Shown here piece after piece: positions 51,869 to 62,861 of a stretch of DNA of 64,000 bases (position 1 is the first letter of the stretch; every line of letters starts with the position of its first letter). Source of the stretch: an uncultured Olleya sp. Lineage in GTDB: Bacteria > Bacteroidota > Bacteroidia > Flavobacteriales > Flavobacteriaceae. The notes below the pieces were generated by a model. The model did not search any database and had not been told where the DNA came from. It saw only the letters and a list, made by a program, of their open reading frames with translations. The translations under genes were made by a program, and so were the position numbers. Location: NCBI GenBank assembly GCA_947503885.1, contig CANNFD010000001.1, positions 372,001-436,000 on the forward strand, read 5' to 3'.

Positions 51869-52375
51869 CTACTCTATCACTACACCTTTAGAAGTAAAAG
51901 ATAATCCTTGTTGACCAGAAGTAGATATCATTACAGCTTCAAAGTAAGGAGGAATAGCTCCTTTTTTAGCTGACCAATCAAATACAAAATTAGCTCCAGT
52001 CCCACCGTCTATATCAGTTTCGTCTATTACAATTTCAATAGTTTGCATTGGTTTAACATAAATGGTTTCGGTAAAATAGGCTTTAATTAAATCGCCATTA
52101 GTATTAAAAAAATCTGCTTCTTTAATAAAAACAGTATCCTTTTTGTTAACATTTCTTAAGCTAACCGTAGCAGTTAAATTATGTCTTTTATGTTCGGTAA
52201 CACTATAAATTTGAGAATATACAGACAAATAAGTTGCTCCAGATACTAATGTGTCTGATAACGTCTTACTCCATTTCATCGCTTTCCAATTATTAGAAGG
52301 CACATCATGATTTTCTTTAGTTTGGTCGCAACTAAATACCATCAAAACAATAATTAAAAGTAAAACGTACCTCAT
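51869..52375 (-). CDS. DUF3124 lipoprotein
   Basis: 168 residues, lipobox VFSCD, then a beta-sandwich-like domain with SVYSQIYSVTEHKRHNLTAT and GANFVFDWSAKK typical of DUF3124. Unknown function, exported. Only three bases separate it from the upstream ytxJ-like gene, so they form an operon. Confidence 0.8.
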   Translation of the reverse strand: MRYVLLLIIVLMVFSCDQTKENHDVPSNNWKAMKWSKTLSDTLVSGATYLSVYSQIYSVTEHKRHNLTATVSLRNVNKKDTVFIKEADFFNTNGDLIKAYFTETIYVKPMQTIEIVIDETDIDGGTGANFVFDWSAKKGAIPPYFEAVMISTSGQQGLSFTSKGVVIE

Positions 52376-52378
52376 AAT

Positions 52379-52759
52379 TTAAATCAATTTATCAAGATTA
52401 ATTTCATTAATTGTTCCATGACTAGCATGCGCAACCACTACTCCATTTTTAATTACTAATAATTGAGGGGATTGGTGTATTACTTGAAACTTATAGCCCG
52501 TTTCATTGGAAACCGTTCTATAATTTAATAAATCTAAGTAATATAAATCTAAATTTAAGTCCACATCAAAAGCTTCAATAAATTGATTCATAACCATACT
52601 ACTAATTCCGCAACGTGTAGAATGTTTAAAAATAACCTGCGTTTTCTTATTTGATAATTGCTCTATTTCTTCTAACTGAGCAACATCTGTTAAGTTTTTC
52701 CAAGGAAGTATTTTTTCTTCTTTTGGTGTTTTTGATCCTCCAAATAATTTTCCAAACAT
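52379..52759 (-). CDS. ytxJ: Bacillithiol-system redox protein YtxJ
   Basis: 126-residue thioredoxin-fold monothiol protein of the YtxJ/BrxC type, which removes bacillithiol from oxidised proteins. The active site reads FKHSTRCGISSM, with a single Cys in the usual place, and QSPQLLVIKNG carries the cis-Pro. Presence implies that this organism makes bacillithiol. First gene of an operon with the DUF3124 lipoprotein. Confidence 0.88.
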   Translation of the reverse strand: MFGKLFGGSKTPKEEKILPWKNLTDVAQLEEIEQLSNKKTQVIFKHSTRCGISSMVMNQFIEAFDVDLNLDLYYLDLLNYRTVSNETGYKFQVIHQSPQLLVIKNGVVVAHASHGTINEINLDKLI

Positions 52760-52867
52760 CGTAATTTTACTTTTAGCAATTAAAACAGTAATAAGTTAAA
52801 CAAAAATATCATTTTTATAATACAAATCACTTAATATATTGATTGGTTTTGATTAACTTATATAAAA

Positions 52868-52899
52868 TTAGCACTCAACCAGACTGACTAAAAGTCAGT
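52868..52899. promoter_or_regulatory. Palindromic candidate operator upstream of clpB
   Basis: ACTGACT-AAA-AGTCAGT (52883-52899) is a perfect 7-3-7 inverted repeat about 130 bases before clpB, followed by a further AATCAGT half. TTAGCACTC at 52868-52876 equals the left half of the HrcA CIRCE element, but the right half is degenerate, so HrcA control is doubtful. Confidence 0.4.
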
Positions 52900-52991
52900 G
52901 ATAATCAGTGTTTAACAGACATTTTGTCTTGCATTTACAATTGGTAAGGTAATTGACTTATAGCTAGTGTAAATCAATAAAAAACAAAACA

Positions 52992-53009
52992 TTTTCGCTG
53001 TAGCGGAAA
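52992..53009. repeat. Hairpin TTTTCGCT-GT-AGCGGAAA in the clpB leader (copy C)
   Basis: Ends 16 bases before the clpB ATG, almost the same place as copy B before glyA. Confidence 0.5.
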
Positions 53010-53025
53010 TTAAAAAACATTATAT

Positions 53026-55635
53026 ATGAATCCAGATAATTATACAATTAAATCGCAAGAAGCCATACAACGTGCGCAACAAATTGCGCAGAGTTATGGT
53101 CATCAACAAATAGAAAACGAACACTTTTTTAAAGCCATTTTTGAGGTTGATGAAAACGTGTTACCATTTATCTTAAAAAAATTAAATGTTAACATTAACG
53201 TATTAGAACTAGCATTAGACAAACAATTAGAAAGCTTTCCTAAAGTTTCTGGCGCAGACCTTATGCTATCCAGAGAAGCAGGAAAAACCCTAAATGAAGC
53301 CTCGATTATTGCAAAAGCAATGAATGACGACTACGTGTCTATCGAGCATTTTATTTTAGCTGTTTTTAAATCAAACAGTAAAATAGCACAAATGCTAAAA
53401 GATCAAAGCGTAACAGAAAAAGGACTAAAAGCTGCTATTGACGAACTTAGAAAAGGAGACCGAGTAACGTCTCAAAGTCAAGAAGAAACTTATAATTCCT
53501 TAAACAAATACGCTAAAAACTTAAACAAATTAGCAAGAGACGGTAAATTAGACCCCGTTATTGGTCGTGATGAAGAAATTAGAAGAATCCTTCAAATTTT
53601 ATCTCGTCGTACCAAAAACAACCCAATACTAGTCGGAGAACCAGGAACTGGTAAAACTGCAATTGCTGAAGGTTTAGCGCATAGAATAGTAGATGGTGAT
53701 GTCCCTGAAAATTTAGTAGATAAACAAATTTTTGCTCTAGACATGGGAGCATTAATTGCTGGTGCTAAATTTAAAGGAGAATTTGAAGAGCGTCTAAAAG
53801 CTGTTATTAAAGAAGTTACAGAAAGTGAAGGAGATATCGTCTTGTTTATTGACGAAATCCACACCCTTGTTGGTGCTGGTGGTGGTCAAGGTGCAATGGA
53901 TGCTGCTAATATATTAAAACCAGCTTTAGCACGTGGAGAACTGCGCGCTATTGGAGCAACGACTTTGGACGAGTATCAAAAATACTTTGAAAAAGACAAA
54001 GCGTTAGAGCGTCGTTTCCAAAAAGTAATGGTCGATGAGCCAGATACAGAAAGTGCGATTTCTATCTTAAGAGGTATTAAAGAAAAATACGAAACTCACC
54101 ATAAAGTACGTATTAAAGATGATGCAATTATTGGTGCTGTTGAGTTGTCACAACGCTATATTACCAACAGGTTTTTACCAGATAAGGCAATTGACTTAAT
54201 GGACGAAGCTGCTGCTAAAATGCGTATGGAAATAAACTCTAAGCCAGAAGAATTAGATGTTTTGGATAGAAAAATCATGCAACTAGAGATTGAAATTGAA
54301 GCAATTAAACGCGAAAAAGACGAGTCGAAGTTAAAAAGCTTAAGTTCTGATTTAGCAAATTTAAAAGAAGAGCGTAGCGAAATTAACGCGAAATGGAAAA
54401 GCGAAAAAGAAGTAGTCGATAACATCCAAAACACAAAACAAGCAATTGAAAACTTTAAGCTTGAAGCTGAAAAAGCTGAACGTGATGGTGATTACGGAAA
54501 AGTAGCAGAATTACGTTATGGAAAGATTAAAGAAGCTCAAGAAGAACTAGAAAAGCTTCAAAAAAACTTGCAAGACAATCAATCGGAAACCTCTTTAATT
54601 AAAGAAGAAGTTACCTATGAGGATATTGCAGAAGTCGTTGCAAAGTGGACAGGTATCCCTGTTACTAAAATGCTACAAGGAGATCGCGAAAAGCTATTAA
54701 AACTTGAAGCCGAATTACACAAGCGTGTTGTTGGACAAGAAGAAGCTATCGTTGCAGTTAGTGATGCTGTAAGACGTAGTCGTGCAGGATTACAAAACCC
54801 TGAAAAACCAATTGGAACCTTCTTGTTTTTAGGAACCACAGGTGTTGGTAAAACCGAGTTAGCGAAAGCATTAGCAGAATATCTGTTTGATGACGAAAGC
54901 GCAATGACTAGAATAGACATGAGTGAATACCAAGAACGTCACGCAGTAAGCAGACTAGTTGGTGCACCTCCAGGATATGTTGGTTATGACGAAGGTGGAC
55001 AATTAACCGAAGCGGTTAGACGTAAACCTTACTCTGTTGTACTTTTAGACGAAATAGAAAAAGCACACCCAGACACGTTTAATATCTTATTACAAGTATT
55101 AGATGAAGGACACTTAACTGATAATAAAGGACGAATTGCAGACTTTAAAAACACGATAATAATCATGACTTCCAACATGGGGAGCCAAATAATACAAGAG
55201 CGTTTTGAAGCTGTTAAAGATGTTGACACTGCTATTGAAGGTGCAAAAGTAGATGTGTTAGCCTTATTAAAACAAACGGTTAGACCTGAGTTTTTAAATC
55301 GTATTGACGACATTATTATGTTTACCCCTTTAACGCAAGATAATATTACAGAAATTGTAGGCTTACAGTTAAAAGGCATTACTAAAATGATTGCAAAACA
55401 AGGGATTACTTTTGATGCAACACCAGAAGCTATTAAGCACTTAGCAGATAAAGGTTATAATCCAGAATATGGAGCAAGACCAGTTAAACGTGTTATACAA
55501 AAAGAAGTACTAAATCAATTAAGTAAAGAGATTTTATCTGGAAACGTAAGTACAGATAGTATAATTTTACTAGATGCTTTTGACGGACAATTAGTCTTTA
55601 GAAATCAAGGTGATTTAGTTTCAGAAGAATTATAA
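53026..55635 (+). CDS. clpB: ATP-dependent disaggregase ClpB
   Basis: Hexameric AAA+ chaperone that resolubilises aggregates with DnaK. 869 residues: Clp_N repeats at the start, first AAA domain with GEPGTGKT and [15 protein letters not shown], the coiled-coil middle domain (about 400-540, marking ClpB rather than ClpA/C), second AAA domain with [14 protein letters not shown] and [13 protein letters not shown], and a D2-small domain. Tyrosine pore loops are present ([24 protein letters not shown]). Intact. Confidence 0.98.
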   Translation: MNPDNYTIKSQEAIQRAQQIAQSYGHQQIENEHFFKAIFEVDENVLPFILKKLNVNINVLELALDKQLESFPKVSGADLMLSREAGKTLNEASIIAKAMNDDYVSIEHFILAVFKSNSKIAQMLKDQSVTEKGLKAAIDELRKGDRVTSQSQEETYNSLNKYAKNLNKLARDGKLDPVIGRDEEIRRILQILSRRTKNNPILVGEPGTGKTAIAEGLAHRIVDGDVPENLVDKQIFALDMGALIAGAKFKGEFEERLKAVIKEVTESEGDIVLFIDEIHTLVGAGGGQGAMDAANILKPALARGELRAIGATTLDEYQKYFEKDKALERRFQKVMVDEPDTESAISILRGIKEKYETHHKVRIKDDAIIGAVELSQRYITNRFLPDKAIDLMDEAAAKMRMEINSKPEELDVLDRKIMQLEIEIEAIKREKDESKLKSLSSDLANLKEERSEINAKWKSEKEVVDNIQNTKQAIENFKLEAEKAERDGDYGKVAELRYGKIKEAQEELEKLQKNLQDNQSETSLIKEEVTYEDIAEVVAKWTGIPVTKMLQGDREKLLKLEAELHKRVVGQEEAIVAVSDAVRRSRAGLQNPEKPIGTFLFLGTTGVGKTELAKALAEYLFDDESAMTRIDMSEYQERHAVSRLVGAPPGYVGYDEGGQLTEAVRRKPYSVVLLDEIEKAHPDTFNILLQVLDEGHLTDNKGRIADFKNTIIIMTSNMGSQIIQERFEAVKDVDTAIEGAKVDVLALLKQTVRPEFLNRIDDIIMFTPLTQDNITEIVGLQLKGITKMIAKQGITFDATPEAIKHLADKGYNPEYGARPVKRVIQKEVLNQLSKEILSGNVSTDSIILLDAFDGQLVFRNQGDLVSEEL

Positions 55636-55735
55636 GAGTTATAATTGTTGCCTTTTAACATTACAAAACTATTAAAGTTTTGTTAATGCAAAATAAACCA
55701 TAAAAGGTAACGTTTTCATAATGGTTGGTTAGTTG

Positions 55736-55781
55736 AAAAGCAACACAATACTTTACTTAAAGTGGCGTGTTGCTTTTTTTT
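55736..55781. terminator. Terminator of clpB, possibly bidirectional
   Basis: AAAGCAACAC / GTGTTGCTTT with a 20-base loop and eight T after, between convergent clpB and mqo. Confidence 0.8.
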
Positions 55782-55813
55782 ATATCTAATTTTAACTTGC
55801 TATTTGTAATCAA

Positions 55814-57301
55814 TTACAATTGTAATGCTGCTTTACTTTTTTCTAATTGAGATTTAAACAAGTCTACCGTTACCTCAGCATTCCAAAACGGAATCATTTT
55901 ACTCATTAATGCTTTACCTTCTTCAGAATGTAAAATTTCAGGAAATGCTTTCTCTAAAACTTCAATCATCACTGAAGTTGCTGTTGATGCGCCTGGAGAT
56001 GCCCCAAGCAAACACGTTACACTTCCATCTTTACTACTAACTACTTCGGTTCCAAATTGTAAAACTCCAGTTTCAAATTCGTCTTTTTTAATAATTTGCA
56101 CGCGCTGACCGGCAACTAAAATTTCCCAATCCTCACTTTTTGCATCTTTAACAAATTTTCTTAACGCCTCCATCCGGTCTTCATGGGACGATGTAACTTG
56201 CTCTATCAGGTACTTAGTTAATGGTAAATTATGCCAAAAGGCACCTAATAAAGGAGAGATATTATCAAAATTGACCGATTTAAACAAATCAAAATTAGAC
56301 CCTTCTTTTAAAAATTTAGGACTAAACCCTGCAAAAGGACCAAAAAGCAGTTCGCGTTTTCCGTTTATATATCGCGTATCTAAATGCGGGGTAGACATCG
56401 GTGGGTCGCCAAGTCCAGCTTTACTATAGACTTTGGCGTTATGTTGTTTTATGATGTCTGGGTTTTTACAGACTAACCATTCTCCACTAATAGGAAAACC
56501 GCCATAGCCTTCTTTTTCTTCAATTTCTACCTTTTGTAACAATAACAAACTACCCCCTCCTGCTCCAATAAAAACGTGTTTAGATTCTAGATTATACTTT
56601 TTATTGGTTTTAAGATCTTCCATTTGGACAGTCCAATCAATATCCGGACTTGGATCAATATCTTTAACCTCCATATTACATAATACAGGGGTATTATATT
56701 CCGTTTTTAAAATATCAAACAACGATTTAGTTAAGGCGCCATAATTAACCTCAGTACCTCTATTAATTCTAGAAGCAGCCATAACCTCATCCGCTTTTCT
56801 GTTATGCATAATCAACGGAAACCATTGTTGCATTATGCTACTATCCCTAGTAAAGTTGATAGTATCAAACATAAAATGCTGTTTCATGGCATTATAACGC
56901 TGCTCTAAATAGTCTGCGTTGTCTTTACCTATAACCCAGCTATGATGCGGTACAGGATTAATAAAACCACTAGGATTATCAATAAAACCTTGCGCTACTA
57001 AATAGCTCCAAAATTGTTTAGACTCTTCAAACTGTTGACAAATCGTGATGGCTTTTTTTATCGAAACTTCTCCGTCTATTTCTGGACAATAATTAAGCTC
57101 GCAAAGCGCAGAATGACCTGTTCCAGCATTATTCCATGCAGCAGAACTCTCTTGAGCAACATCATCTAAACGCTCGACAATTAACACTTTTAATTCTGGC
57201 TTTAAAATTTTAGACATCAGCGCTAAAGTTGCACTCATAATCCCACCACCAACACAAATTAAATCGTATTCTTTATCTATATCTATCGCTACAGTATTCA
57301 T
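55814..57301 (-). CDS. mqo: Malate:quinone oxidoreductase
   Basis: Membrane-associated FAD enzyme oxidising malate to oxaloacetate with menaquinone, the TCA step often used instead of soluble malate dehydrogenase. 495 residues. The FAD Rossmann motif DLICVGGGIMSATLA is followed by VERLDDVAQESSAAWNNAGTGH and ALCELNYCPE, which mark the family; VTCLLGASPGASTA closes the FAD site. Single gene. Confidence 0.97.
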   Translation of the reverse strand: MNTVAIDIDKEYDLICVGGGIMSATLALMSKILKPELKVLIVERLDDVAQESSAAWNNAGTGHSALCELNYCPEIDGEVSIKKAITICQQFEESKQFWSYLVAQGFIDNPSGFINPVPHHSWVIGKDNADYLEQRYNAMKQHFMFDTINFTRDSSIMQQWFPLIMHNRKADEVMAASRINRGTEVNYGALTKSLFDILKTEYNTPVLCNMEVKDIDPSPDIDWTVQMEDLKTNKKYNLESKHVFIGAGGGSLLLLQKVEIEEKEGYGGFPISGEWLVCKNPDIIKQHNAKVYSKAGLGDPPMSTPHLDTRYINGKRELLFGPFAGFSPKFLKEGSNFDLFKSVNFDNISPLLGAFWHNLPLTKYLIEQVTSSHEDRMEALRKFVKDAKSEDWEILVAGQRVQIIKKDEFETGVLQFGTEVVSSKDGSVTCLLGASPGASTATSVMIEVLEKAFPEILHSEEGKALMSKMIPFWNAEVTVDLFKSQLEKSKAALQL

Positions 57302-57361
57302 TTCTATTTTTTTTTTTAATAAATATAAAATAAATAGTACACTAAAGACTTTTAAGCAAAA

Positions 57362-57390
57362 TAAAAGCCACTTAATAAGTGGCTTTTATA
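57362..57390 (-). terminator. Terminator of the outer-membrane protein gene
   Basis: AAAAGCCACTT / AAGTGGCTTTT stem with a very short loop and T-rich flank on the minus strand, about 20 bases after the stop. Confidence 0.8.
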
Positions 57391-57409
57391 AGTAAACAGA
57401 CTAAATTTT

Positions 57410-57949
57410 TTAAAATAATAATTTGATACCAAAATTAACATTCATTGAGTCAAATCCTAAAGAGGTAGTTCCTACCGAATCGCCTTCATCTGGAGACACA
57501 ACGTTATATCCAAATTGACCAAAAGTAGCTTCTAGTGTTAAAACGTTAGATACAAAAAAGTCAATTCCGGGTCTTAAATTTAAACCATATCCTGTAGCGC
57601 CATCATAAATAACAACTGGTGCATCTGCTTGACCAAAAATGTAAAATTTCTCGTTGATATTCCAATATTTTCTAACTAATGGCATTAAAGTAATAGCATC
57701 TATAGCATCGGCTTCTCCAACTGTCGTCGAGTTATATCCGACTCCTAAACCTACCGTTACTGTTGGCGAAATAAACGTTCCGATAACTGGCATAATTCCA
57801 AATTTACTAACATCTGTTGCTTCGTCATCACTATATTCTAATTGACCTAAAGCCCACCATGCGCCTTGTAAACCTTTGCTATCGTCTTGAGCAGCTACTT
57901 TAAAAGATAAAAGTAAAAGTAATGCTAAGGGTAAAAATAATTTTTTCAT
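57410..57949 (-). CDS. Small outer-membrane beta-barrel protein
   Basis: 179 residues: signal peptide MKKLFLPLALLLLLSFKVAAQ and about eight amphipathic strands (TVTVGLGVGYNSTTVG, FYIFGQADAPVVIYDGATGY, VLTLEATFGQFGYNVV) ending in a terminal Phe (VNFGIKLLF), as required for BAM recognition. Resembles OprF/OmpX-type eight-stranded barrels. Role unknown. Confidence 0.85.
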   Translation of the reverse strand: MKKLFLPLALLLLLSFKVAAQDDSKGLQGAWWALGQLEYSDDEATDVSKFGIMPVIGTFISPTVTVGLGVGYNSTTVGEADAIDAITLMPLVRKYWNINEKFYIFGQADAPVVIYDGATGYGLNLRPGIDFFVSNVLTLEATFGQFGYNVVSPDEGDSVGTTSLGFDSMNVNFGIKLLF

Positions 57950-58128
57950 AATATAATTGATTTATTGATTGTTTATTAGACAAATTTAGGCTTGTCTTAA
58001 TGCTTAAAAGATGACTTTTGTCATTGTTTATTTAACTTTTTATATTGTTTTTACAGAATAAATTTTGAGTCTTAATGACACTATTTTTTAATAAAAAAAC
58101 CATTAACTTTAGGTCTTAATAATTTTAG

Positions 58129-58800
58129 ATGAATCCATTAAACAAATACATAGATCACACCCTTTTAAAAGCTAGTGCAACTAAATCAGACATTATAAAA
58201 CTTTGCAACGAAGCTATATCACACAATTTTTTTTCCGTTTGTGTTAACAGCTGCTATGTTAGTTTGGCTAAAGCCGAATTAAAAAATAGCGACGTTAAAG
58301 TGTGCAGCGTCATTGGTTTTCCGTTAGGAGCTATGAGTACAACTGCTAAGGTTGAAGAAACCAAACAAGCTTTAAAAGACGGTGCTGATGAAATTGATAT
58401 GGTTTTAAACCTAGGTTTTTTAAAAAGTTTGGATTTTGAAACGGTTTTAAAAGACATTCAAGCAGTAAAATATGTGATGCCTAACCACGTACTAAAAGTG
58501 ATTTTAGAAACGTGTTATTTAAACGATGAAGAACTAACAAAAGCCAGTCAATTAGCAATAAAAGCAGGAGCAGATTTTATTAAAACATCTACTGGATTTG
58601 GTACTGTCGGAGCGACTGTAGAGGCTGTAAAACTAATGAAAAACGCGATTAACAACGGTACTACTAAAATAAAAGCTTCAGGAGGAATTAGAGACACAAA
58701 AACCGCTTTACAATACATTAATCTTGGTGTGGAACGCATTGGTACTTCAAACGGAATTGCTATTGTAACAGGCCAATCTTCGACAAAAAACAACTACTAA
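58129..58800 (+). CDS. deoC: Deoxyribose-phosphate aldolase
   Basis: Splits 2-deoxyribose 5-phosphate to acetaldehyde and glyceraldehyde 3-phosphate. 223 residues, TIM barrel with Schiff-base Lys152 in GADFIKTSTGFG, DHTLL at the start (YIDHTLLKASAT) and IKASGGIRD with the second lysine. Followed 52 bases on by deoD, giving a nucleoside-salvage operon. Confidence 0.96.
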   Translation: MNPLNKYIDHTLLKASATKSDIIKLCNEAISHNFFSVCVNSCYVSLAKAELKNSDVKVCSVIGFPLGAMSTTAKVEETKQALKDGADEIDMVLNLGFLKSLDFETVLKDIQAVKYVMPNHVLKVILETCYLNDEELTKASQLAIKAGADFIKTSTGFGTVGATVEAVKLMKNAINNGTTKIKASGGIRDTKTALQYINLGVERIGTSNGIAIVTGQSSTKNNY

Positions 58801-58852
58801 CTATTAAGATAAATACCTTAAATTTTATCTATAAAAACTTAAGCTAATTAAC

Positions 58853-59551
58853 ATGAGCATACATATTGGAGCCCAAAAAGGAGATATTGCAGAAACTATT
58901 TTATTACCAGGAGATCCATTACGAGCAAAATGGATTGCCGAAACTTTTTTTGAAAACCCTGTCTGCTTTAATGAAGTTAGAGGGATGCTAGGTTATACGG
59001 GGACATATCAAGGTAAACGTGTATCTGTTATGGGCACAGGAATGGGTGTGCCAAGTATTTCTATTTACGCGCATGAGCTAATCACACAGTTTGATGTTAA
59101 AAACTTAATCCGTGTTGGTAGCGCTGGCTCGTACCAAGAACATGTAAAAATTAGAGACGTTGTGTTAGCTATGGCTGCCTCTTCAAACTCTGGTGTTAAC
59201 GAGTTACGATTTGGTGGTGCAGATTACGCGCCTACAGCAAGTTTTACATTGTTTCAAAATGCAGTTGAAGCTGCAAAAGCAAAAAACATCCCGATTAAAG
59301 CTGGTAACGTATTTACGTCTGACGAGTTTTATGCGGACGATTTTGAGTCTTATAAAAAATGGAGCAAATTTGGTGTGCTTTGTGTAGAGATGGAAACTGC
59401 TGGTTTATATACAGTAGCTGCTAAACACAATGTCAATGCATTAACTTTACTAACCATTTCAGACTCGCTTGTTACAGGTGAGAAAACAACAAGTAAAGAG
59501 CGTGAAACTACGTTTAAAGACATGATAAAAATTGCTCTAGATTTAGCTTAA
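58853..59551 (+). CDS. deoD: Purine nucleoside phosphorylase DeoD
   Basis: Hexameric PNP that phosphorolyses purine (deoxy)nucleosides. 232 residues. [27 protein letters not shown] at the N-terminus (phosphate and subunit contacts), [22 protein letters not shown], and the nucleoside site VEMETAGLY followed by TISDS are all present. Supplies deoxyribose 1-phosphate toward deoC after mutase action. Confidence 0.96.
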   Translation: MSIHIGAQKGDIAETILLPGDPLRAKWIAETFFENPVCFNEVRGMLGYTGTYQGKRVSVMGTGMGVPSISIYAHELITQFDVKNLIRVGSAGSYQEHVKIRDVVLAMAASSNSGVNELRFGGADYAPTASFTLFQNAVEAAKAKNIPIKAGNVFTSDEFYADDFESYKKWSKFGVLCVEMETAGLYTVAAKHNVNALTLLTISDSLVTGEKTTSKERETTFKDMIKIALDLA

Positions 59552-59823
59552 TTAAGTTTTATAAAATTGTAAAGTATTATAATTGGTCTATGTTTTTGGT
59601 TATTCTGGACTTGTTTAAAAATTTTATAATGCAATAACACTTTTAAATAGTGAACGTTAAAAAAGTACAAGGTGGTACTGTTTTCTTAAAGATATAGCTA
59701 TATTAAAATTCATTTAAATTGATAATTAAATACAATATTAATAACAAACAGCTTTTAAAATCATGTGCAAAATGACAGCACAATTAACATTAGTTTTATT
59801 TCTATTTTATTAGCTTTGCATCA

Positions 59824-60282
59824 ATGCAGAAAAAGATAAACATACTTAATAAGAAGGCTAAATTTCAATATGAAATATTAGACAAATACACTGCTGGAAT
59901 TGTTTTATCCGGAACAGAGATTAAGTCTATTAGAAATAGTCAAGCCTCCATTGCAGAATCTTTTTGCGAATTTAATGAGCAAGGGGAGCTGTTTGTTATT
60001 AACATGAACATCCAAGAATATGCTTATGGTAATTACTACAACCACAGACCAAAAGCAGAGCGTAAACTTTTATTAAATAAAAGAGAGCTAAAAAAACTAC
60101 TTAAAGAGGTCAATACTTCTGGTTTAACAATTATACCATTACGTTTATTTTTAAACGATAAAGGTTTAGCCAAGTTAGACATAGCATTAGCTAAAGGTAA
60201 AAAACTGTACGATAAGCGAGAGGTTATTAAGGACAGAGACAATAAACGTGACTTAGACCGAATTAAGAAAATTTATAATTAA
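59824..60282 (+). CDS. smpB: SsrA-binding protein SmpB
   Basis: Binds tmRNA and delivers it to stalled ribosomes. 152 residues: NKKAKFQYEILDKYTAGIVL, SGTEIKSIRNSQASI, NIQEYAYGNYYNHRPKAERKLLLNK and a C-terminal basic tail (KGKKLYDKREVIKDRDNKRD) that folds into the mRNA channel. The 270 bases upstream of it show nothing I can identify; tmRNA itself is not in this window. Confidence 0.96.
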   Translation: MQKKINILNKKAKFQYEILDKYTAGIVLSGTEIKSIRNSQASIAESFCEFNEQGELFVINMNIQEYAYGNYYNHRPKAERKLLLNKRELKKLLKEVNTSGLTIIPLRLFLNDKGLAKLDIALAKGKKLYDKREVIKDRDNKRDLDRIKKIYN

Positions 60283-60392
60283 TTAAAAAATTATAATTTT
60301 TATAACAATTTTCAACTTCATTAAGTTTTAAGTTTGAGGGTAGGCAACCATTTTATAAAAAATTACGTCTATACTATAAACAACCAACTTAT

Positions 60393-62861
60393 ATGAAATA
60401 CTCACTTCTAACCCTATTTGCTCTAGTAAGCACTCTTACTTTTGCACAAATTACCGGAACTGTAACTTCTGAACAAAATAAGCCACTTCCTGTGGTTAAT
60501 ATTTTTATAGAAAACACCTACACCGGGACCACCACCAATAATGATGGTAATTATCTATTAGACATTTCAAAAAGTGGAACGCATACAATTACCTTTCAGT
60601 ATTTAGGATATAAGACTTTAAAAAAGACAGTTTCTGTAAACAAATTTCCATTTGTATTAGATGTTGTGTTAACAGAAGAAGATATTAATTTAGATGAAGT
60701 CGTAATAAATTCTGAAGAAAATCCTGCTAATCAAATTATTAGACAAACTATTGCTAAGCGTAAAGAAAACCTTAATAAACTTAACGCTTTTAAAGCCGAA
60801 TTTTACTCTAGAGGATTACTAAAAATGGTCGATGTACCTGAAAAAATAATGGGTCAAGAAGTGGGTGATTTAGATGGTGCGTTAGACTCTACAAGAACTG
60901 GTATTGTTTACTTATCAGAAACAATTTCAAAATTAGAATATCAATCGCCAAAACCTATAAAAGAAACCATAATAGCTTCCAAAATTAGTGGAGACAGTAA
61001 TGGTTTTAGTTTTAATAATGCGACTGATGTCGAGTTTAACTTTTATCAAAACACCTTTGAGTTAGGTAGCGAGATTGTGTCTCCTATTTCGGACTTTGCT
61101 TTTAATTACTATAAATATAAGTTAGTTGGTACATTTTATGATGACTTAGGAAACCTAATAAATAAGATAGAATTACTACCAAAACGAAAAAACGACAAAG
61201 CATTTGGTGGCTTTATTTATATCGTGGAAGACCAATGGAGTCTGTTTGGTACAGATGTTACATTAACAGGCCAACAAGCACAAATACCAGCAGTTGATTA
61301 TTTTAAGATTAAACAAACATTTACCTATTACAACACGGACAAATTATGGGTAAAAACCACACAATTATTCGATTTTAAATTCGGAATTTTTGGATTTAAT
61401 GGCGATGGACGTTTTACAGCAGCTTATAGTGATTATGATTTTAACCCCAATTTTGATAAAAAAAATTTTACAAGAGAAGTCTTGTCATTTGAAGATAATG
61501 CCAACAAAAAAGACTCGTTATATTGGGATAAAAAACGACCAGTACCACTAACAACTGTCGAAGCTGACGATTATGTAAGACGCGACAGCATCCAGTTAAT
61601 TAGAGAATCTAAAACCTATTTAGACTCGGTAGATCAAGTTAACAACAAGTTTAAATTAGGTAATATTCTAGGTGGATATAGTTACAATGACACGTATAAC
61701 AAGACTTCTTTTAGTATCTCCTCGCCTATTAGTAAATTAGGCTTTAACACTGTACAAGGTTGGAATAGCGCATTAACCGCAAGCTATAAAAAACGCTTTA
61801 AAGACGACAGTCCAGAATATTTTAATATGTCCTCTTCAGTAAACTATGGGTTTTCTGACGACAGACTTAGGGCAACCGGCAATATAAACTACAGATTTGA
61901 TAATAAAAACAGAGCATTTGTCTCGCTATCAGGAGGTAGTAAGGCGGAGCAGTTTAACACAAACCTTAAAAGTTTAGAGTTATTAAACACGTCTTATTCG
62001 TTGTGGGCAGAAAAAAATTACCTAAAAATTTATGACCGTAACTATGTACAACTTAATTATAGTCAAGAGCTGGTAAATGGTTTGTTTTTATATTCTGACT
62101 TAAGTTATAACCGCAGGCAACCATTATTTAATACTACAGACCAAGCTTGGTATCCGCAAGATGACAGAGATTACACTAGTAACAATCCGCTAGATCCTAC
62201 TGCAAACGGAGTCGCGTCCTTTGATGCGCACAACATCATGAAGTTTAATCTTAATACACGTATTAACTTTGGACAAAATTACATGAGTTACCCATTTGGC
62301 AAATACAACCTACCAAACAGCAAAATTCCGACCTTATATTTAGGTTACCAAAAAGGGTTTGGAAGCAATATTGACAACTATAATTTTGATCAATTTAAGG
62401 GACAATTATACCAACGCTTAAATCTAGGCAACAAGGGTGATTTAACCTATTTAGCAAAAGGAGGTGTATTTAATAATGCAGATAACATTGCGTTTGTAGA
62501 CTACCACCACTTTAATGGTAACCAAACCAATACAGTTATAGATGGTAATTACATTAATGCCTTTAAGATATTACCATACTATGCGTTAAGTACTAATAAG
62601 GCTTACGCCGAAATACATGCCGAACACAACTTTAAAGGTTACATTTTAAACAAAATCCCGTTGTTAAATAAGCTTAATTTTAACCTAGTTGCAGGTTTTA
62701 ATGCAGCAGCCACAAAAGAAAACAAGCCTTATACCGAATACTCACTTGGTCTAAGCAATTTAGGTTGGGGTAAAATGCGTTTTTTACGTGTCGATTATGT
62801 CAGAGCTTACCAAGGAAGCGGTTTAGTAAACGATACCTTTATGTTTGGCTTTAGTTTTTAA
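60393..62861 (+). CDS. DUF5686 outer-membrane protein with carboxypeptidase-like regulatory domain
   Basis: 822 residues: signal peptide (MKYSLLTLFALVSTLTFAQ), CarboxypepD_reg-like domain 20-105 (ITGTVTSEQNKPLPVVNIFI, GNYLLDISKSGTHTITFQYL), a helical segment with NPANQIIRQTIAKRKENLNK typical of DUF5686, then a long beta-rich part that ends in an amphipathic strand with terminal Phe (VNDTFMFGFSF), indicating an outer-membrane barrel. Without a TonB plug it is not a classic receptor. Function unknown. Confidence 0.85.
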   Translation: MKYSLLTLFALVSTLTFAQITGTVTSEQNKPLPVVNIFIENTYTGTTTNNDGNYLLDISKSGTHTITFQYLGYKTLKKTVSVNKFPFVLDVVLTEEDINLDEVVINSEENPANQIIRQTIAKRKENLNKLNAFKAEFYSRGLLKMVDVPEKIMGQEVGDLDGALDSTRTGIVYLSETISKLEYQSPKPIKETIIASKISGDSNGFSFNNATDVEFNFYQNTFELGSEIVSPISDFAFNYYKYKLVGTFYDDLGNLINKIELLPKRKNDKAFGGFIYIVEDQWSLFGTDVTLTGQQAQIPAVDYFKIKQTFTYYNTDKLWVKTTQLFDFKFGIFGFNGDGRFTAAYSDYDFNPNFDKKNFTREVLSFEDNANKKDSLYWDKKRPVPLTTVEADDYVRRDSIQLIRESKTYLDSVDQVNNKFKLGNILGGYSYNDTYNKTSFSISSPISKLGFNTVQGWNSALTASYKKRFKDDSPEYFNMSSSVNYGFSDDRLRATGNINYRFDNKNRAFVSLSGGSKAEQFNTNLKSLELLNTSYSLWAEKNYLKIYDRNYVQLNYSQELVNGLFLYSDLSYNRRQPLFNTTDQAWYPQDDRDYTSNNPLDPTANGVASFDAHNIMKFNLNTRINFGQNYMSYPFGKYNLPNSKIPTLYLGYQKGFGSNIDNYNFDQFKGQLYQRLNLGNKGDLTYLAKGGVFNNADNIAFVDYHHFNGNQTNTVIDGNYINAFKILPYYALSTNKAYAEIHAEHNFKGYILNKIPLLNKLNFNLVAGFNAAATKENKPYTEYSLGLSNLGWGKMRFLRVDYVRAYQGSGLVNDTFMFGFSF

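Noticed and set aside
52868-52890. CIRCE element of HrcA upstream of clpB
   Set aside because: Only the left half TTAGCACTC is present; the expected right half GAGTGCTAA is matched in about four of nine positions.
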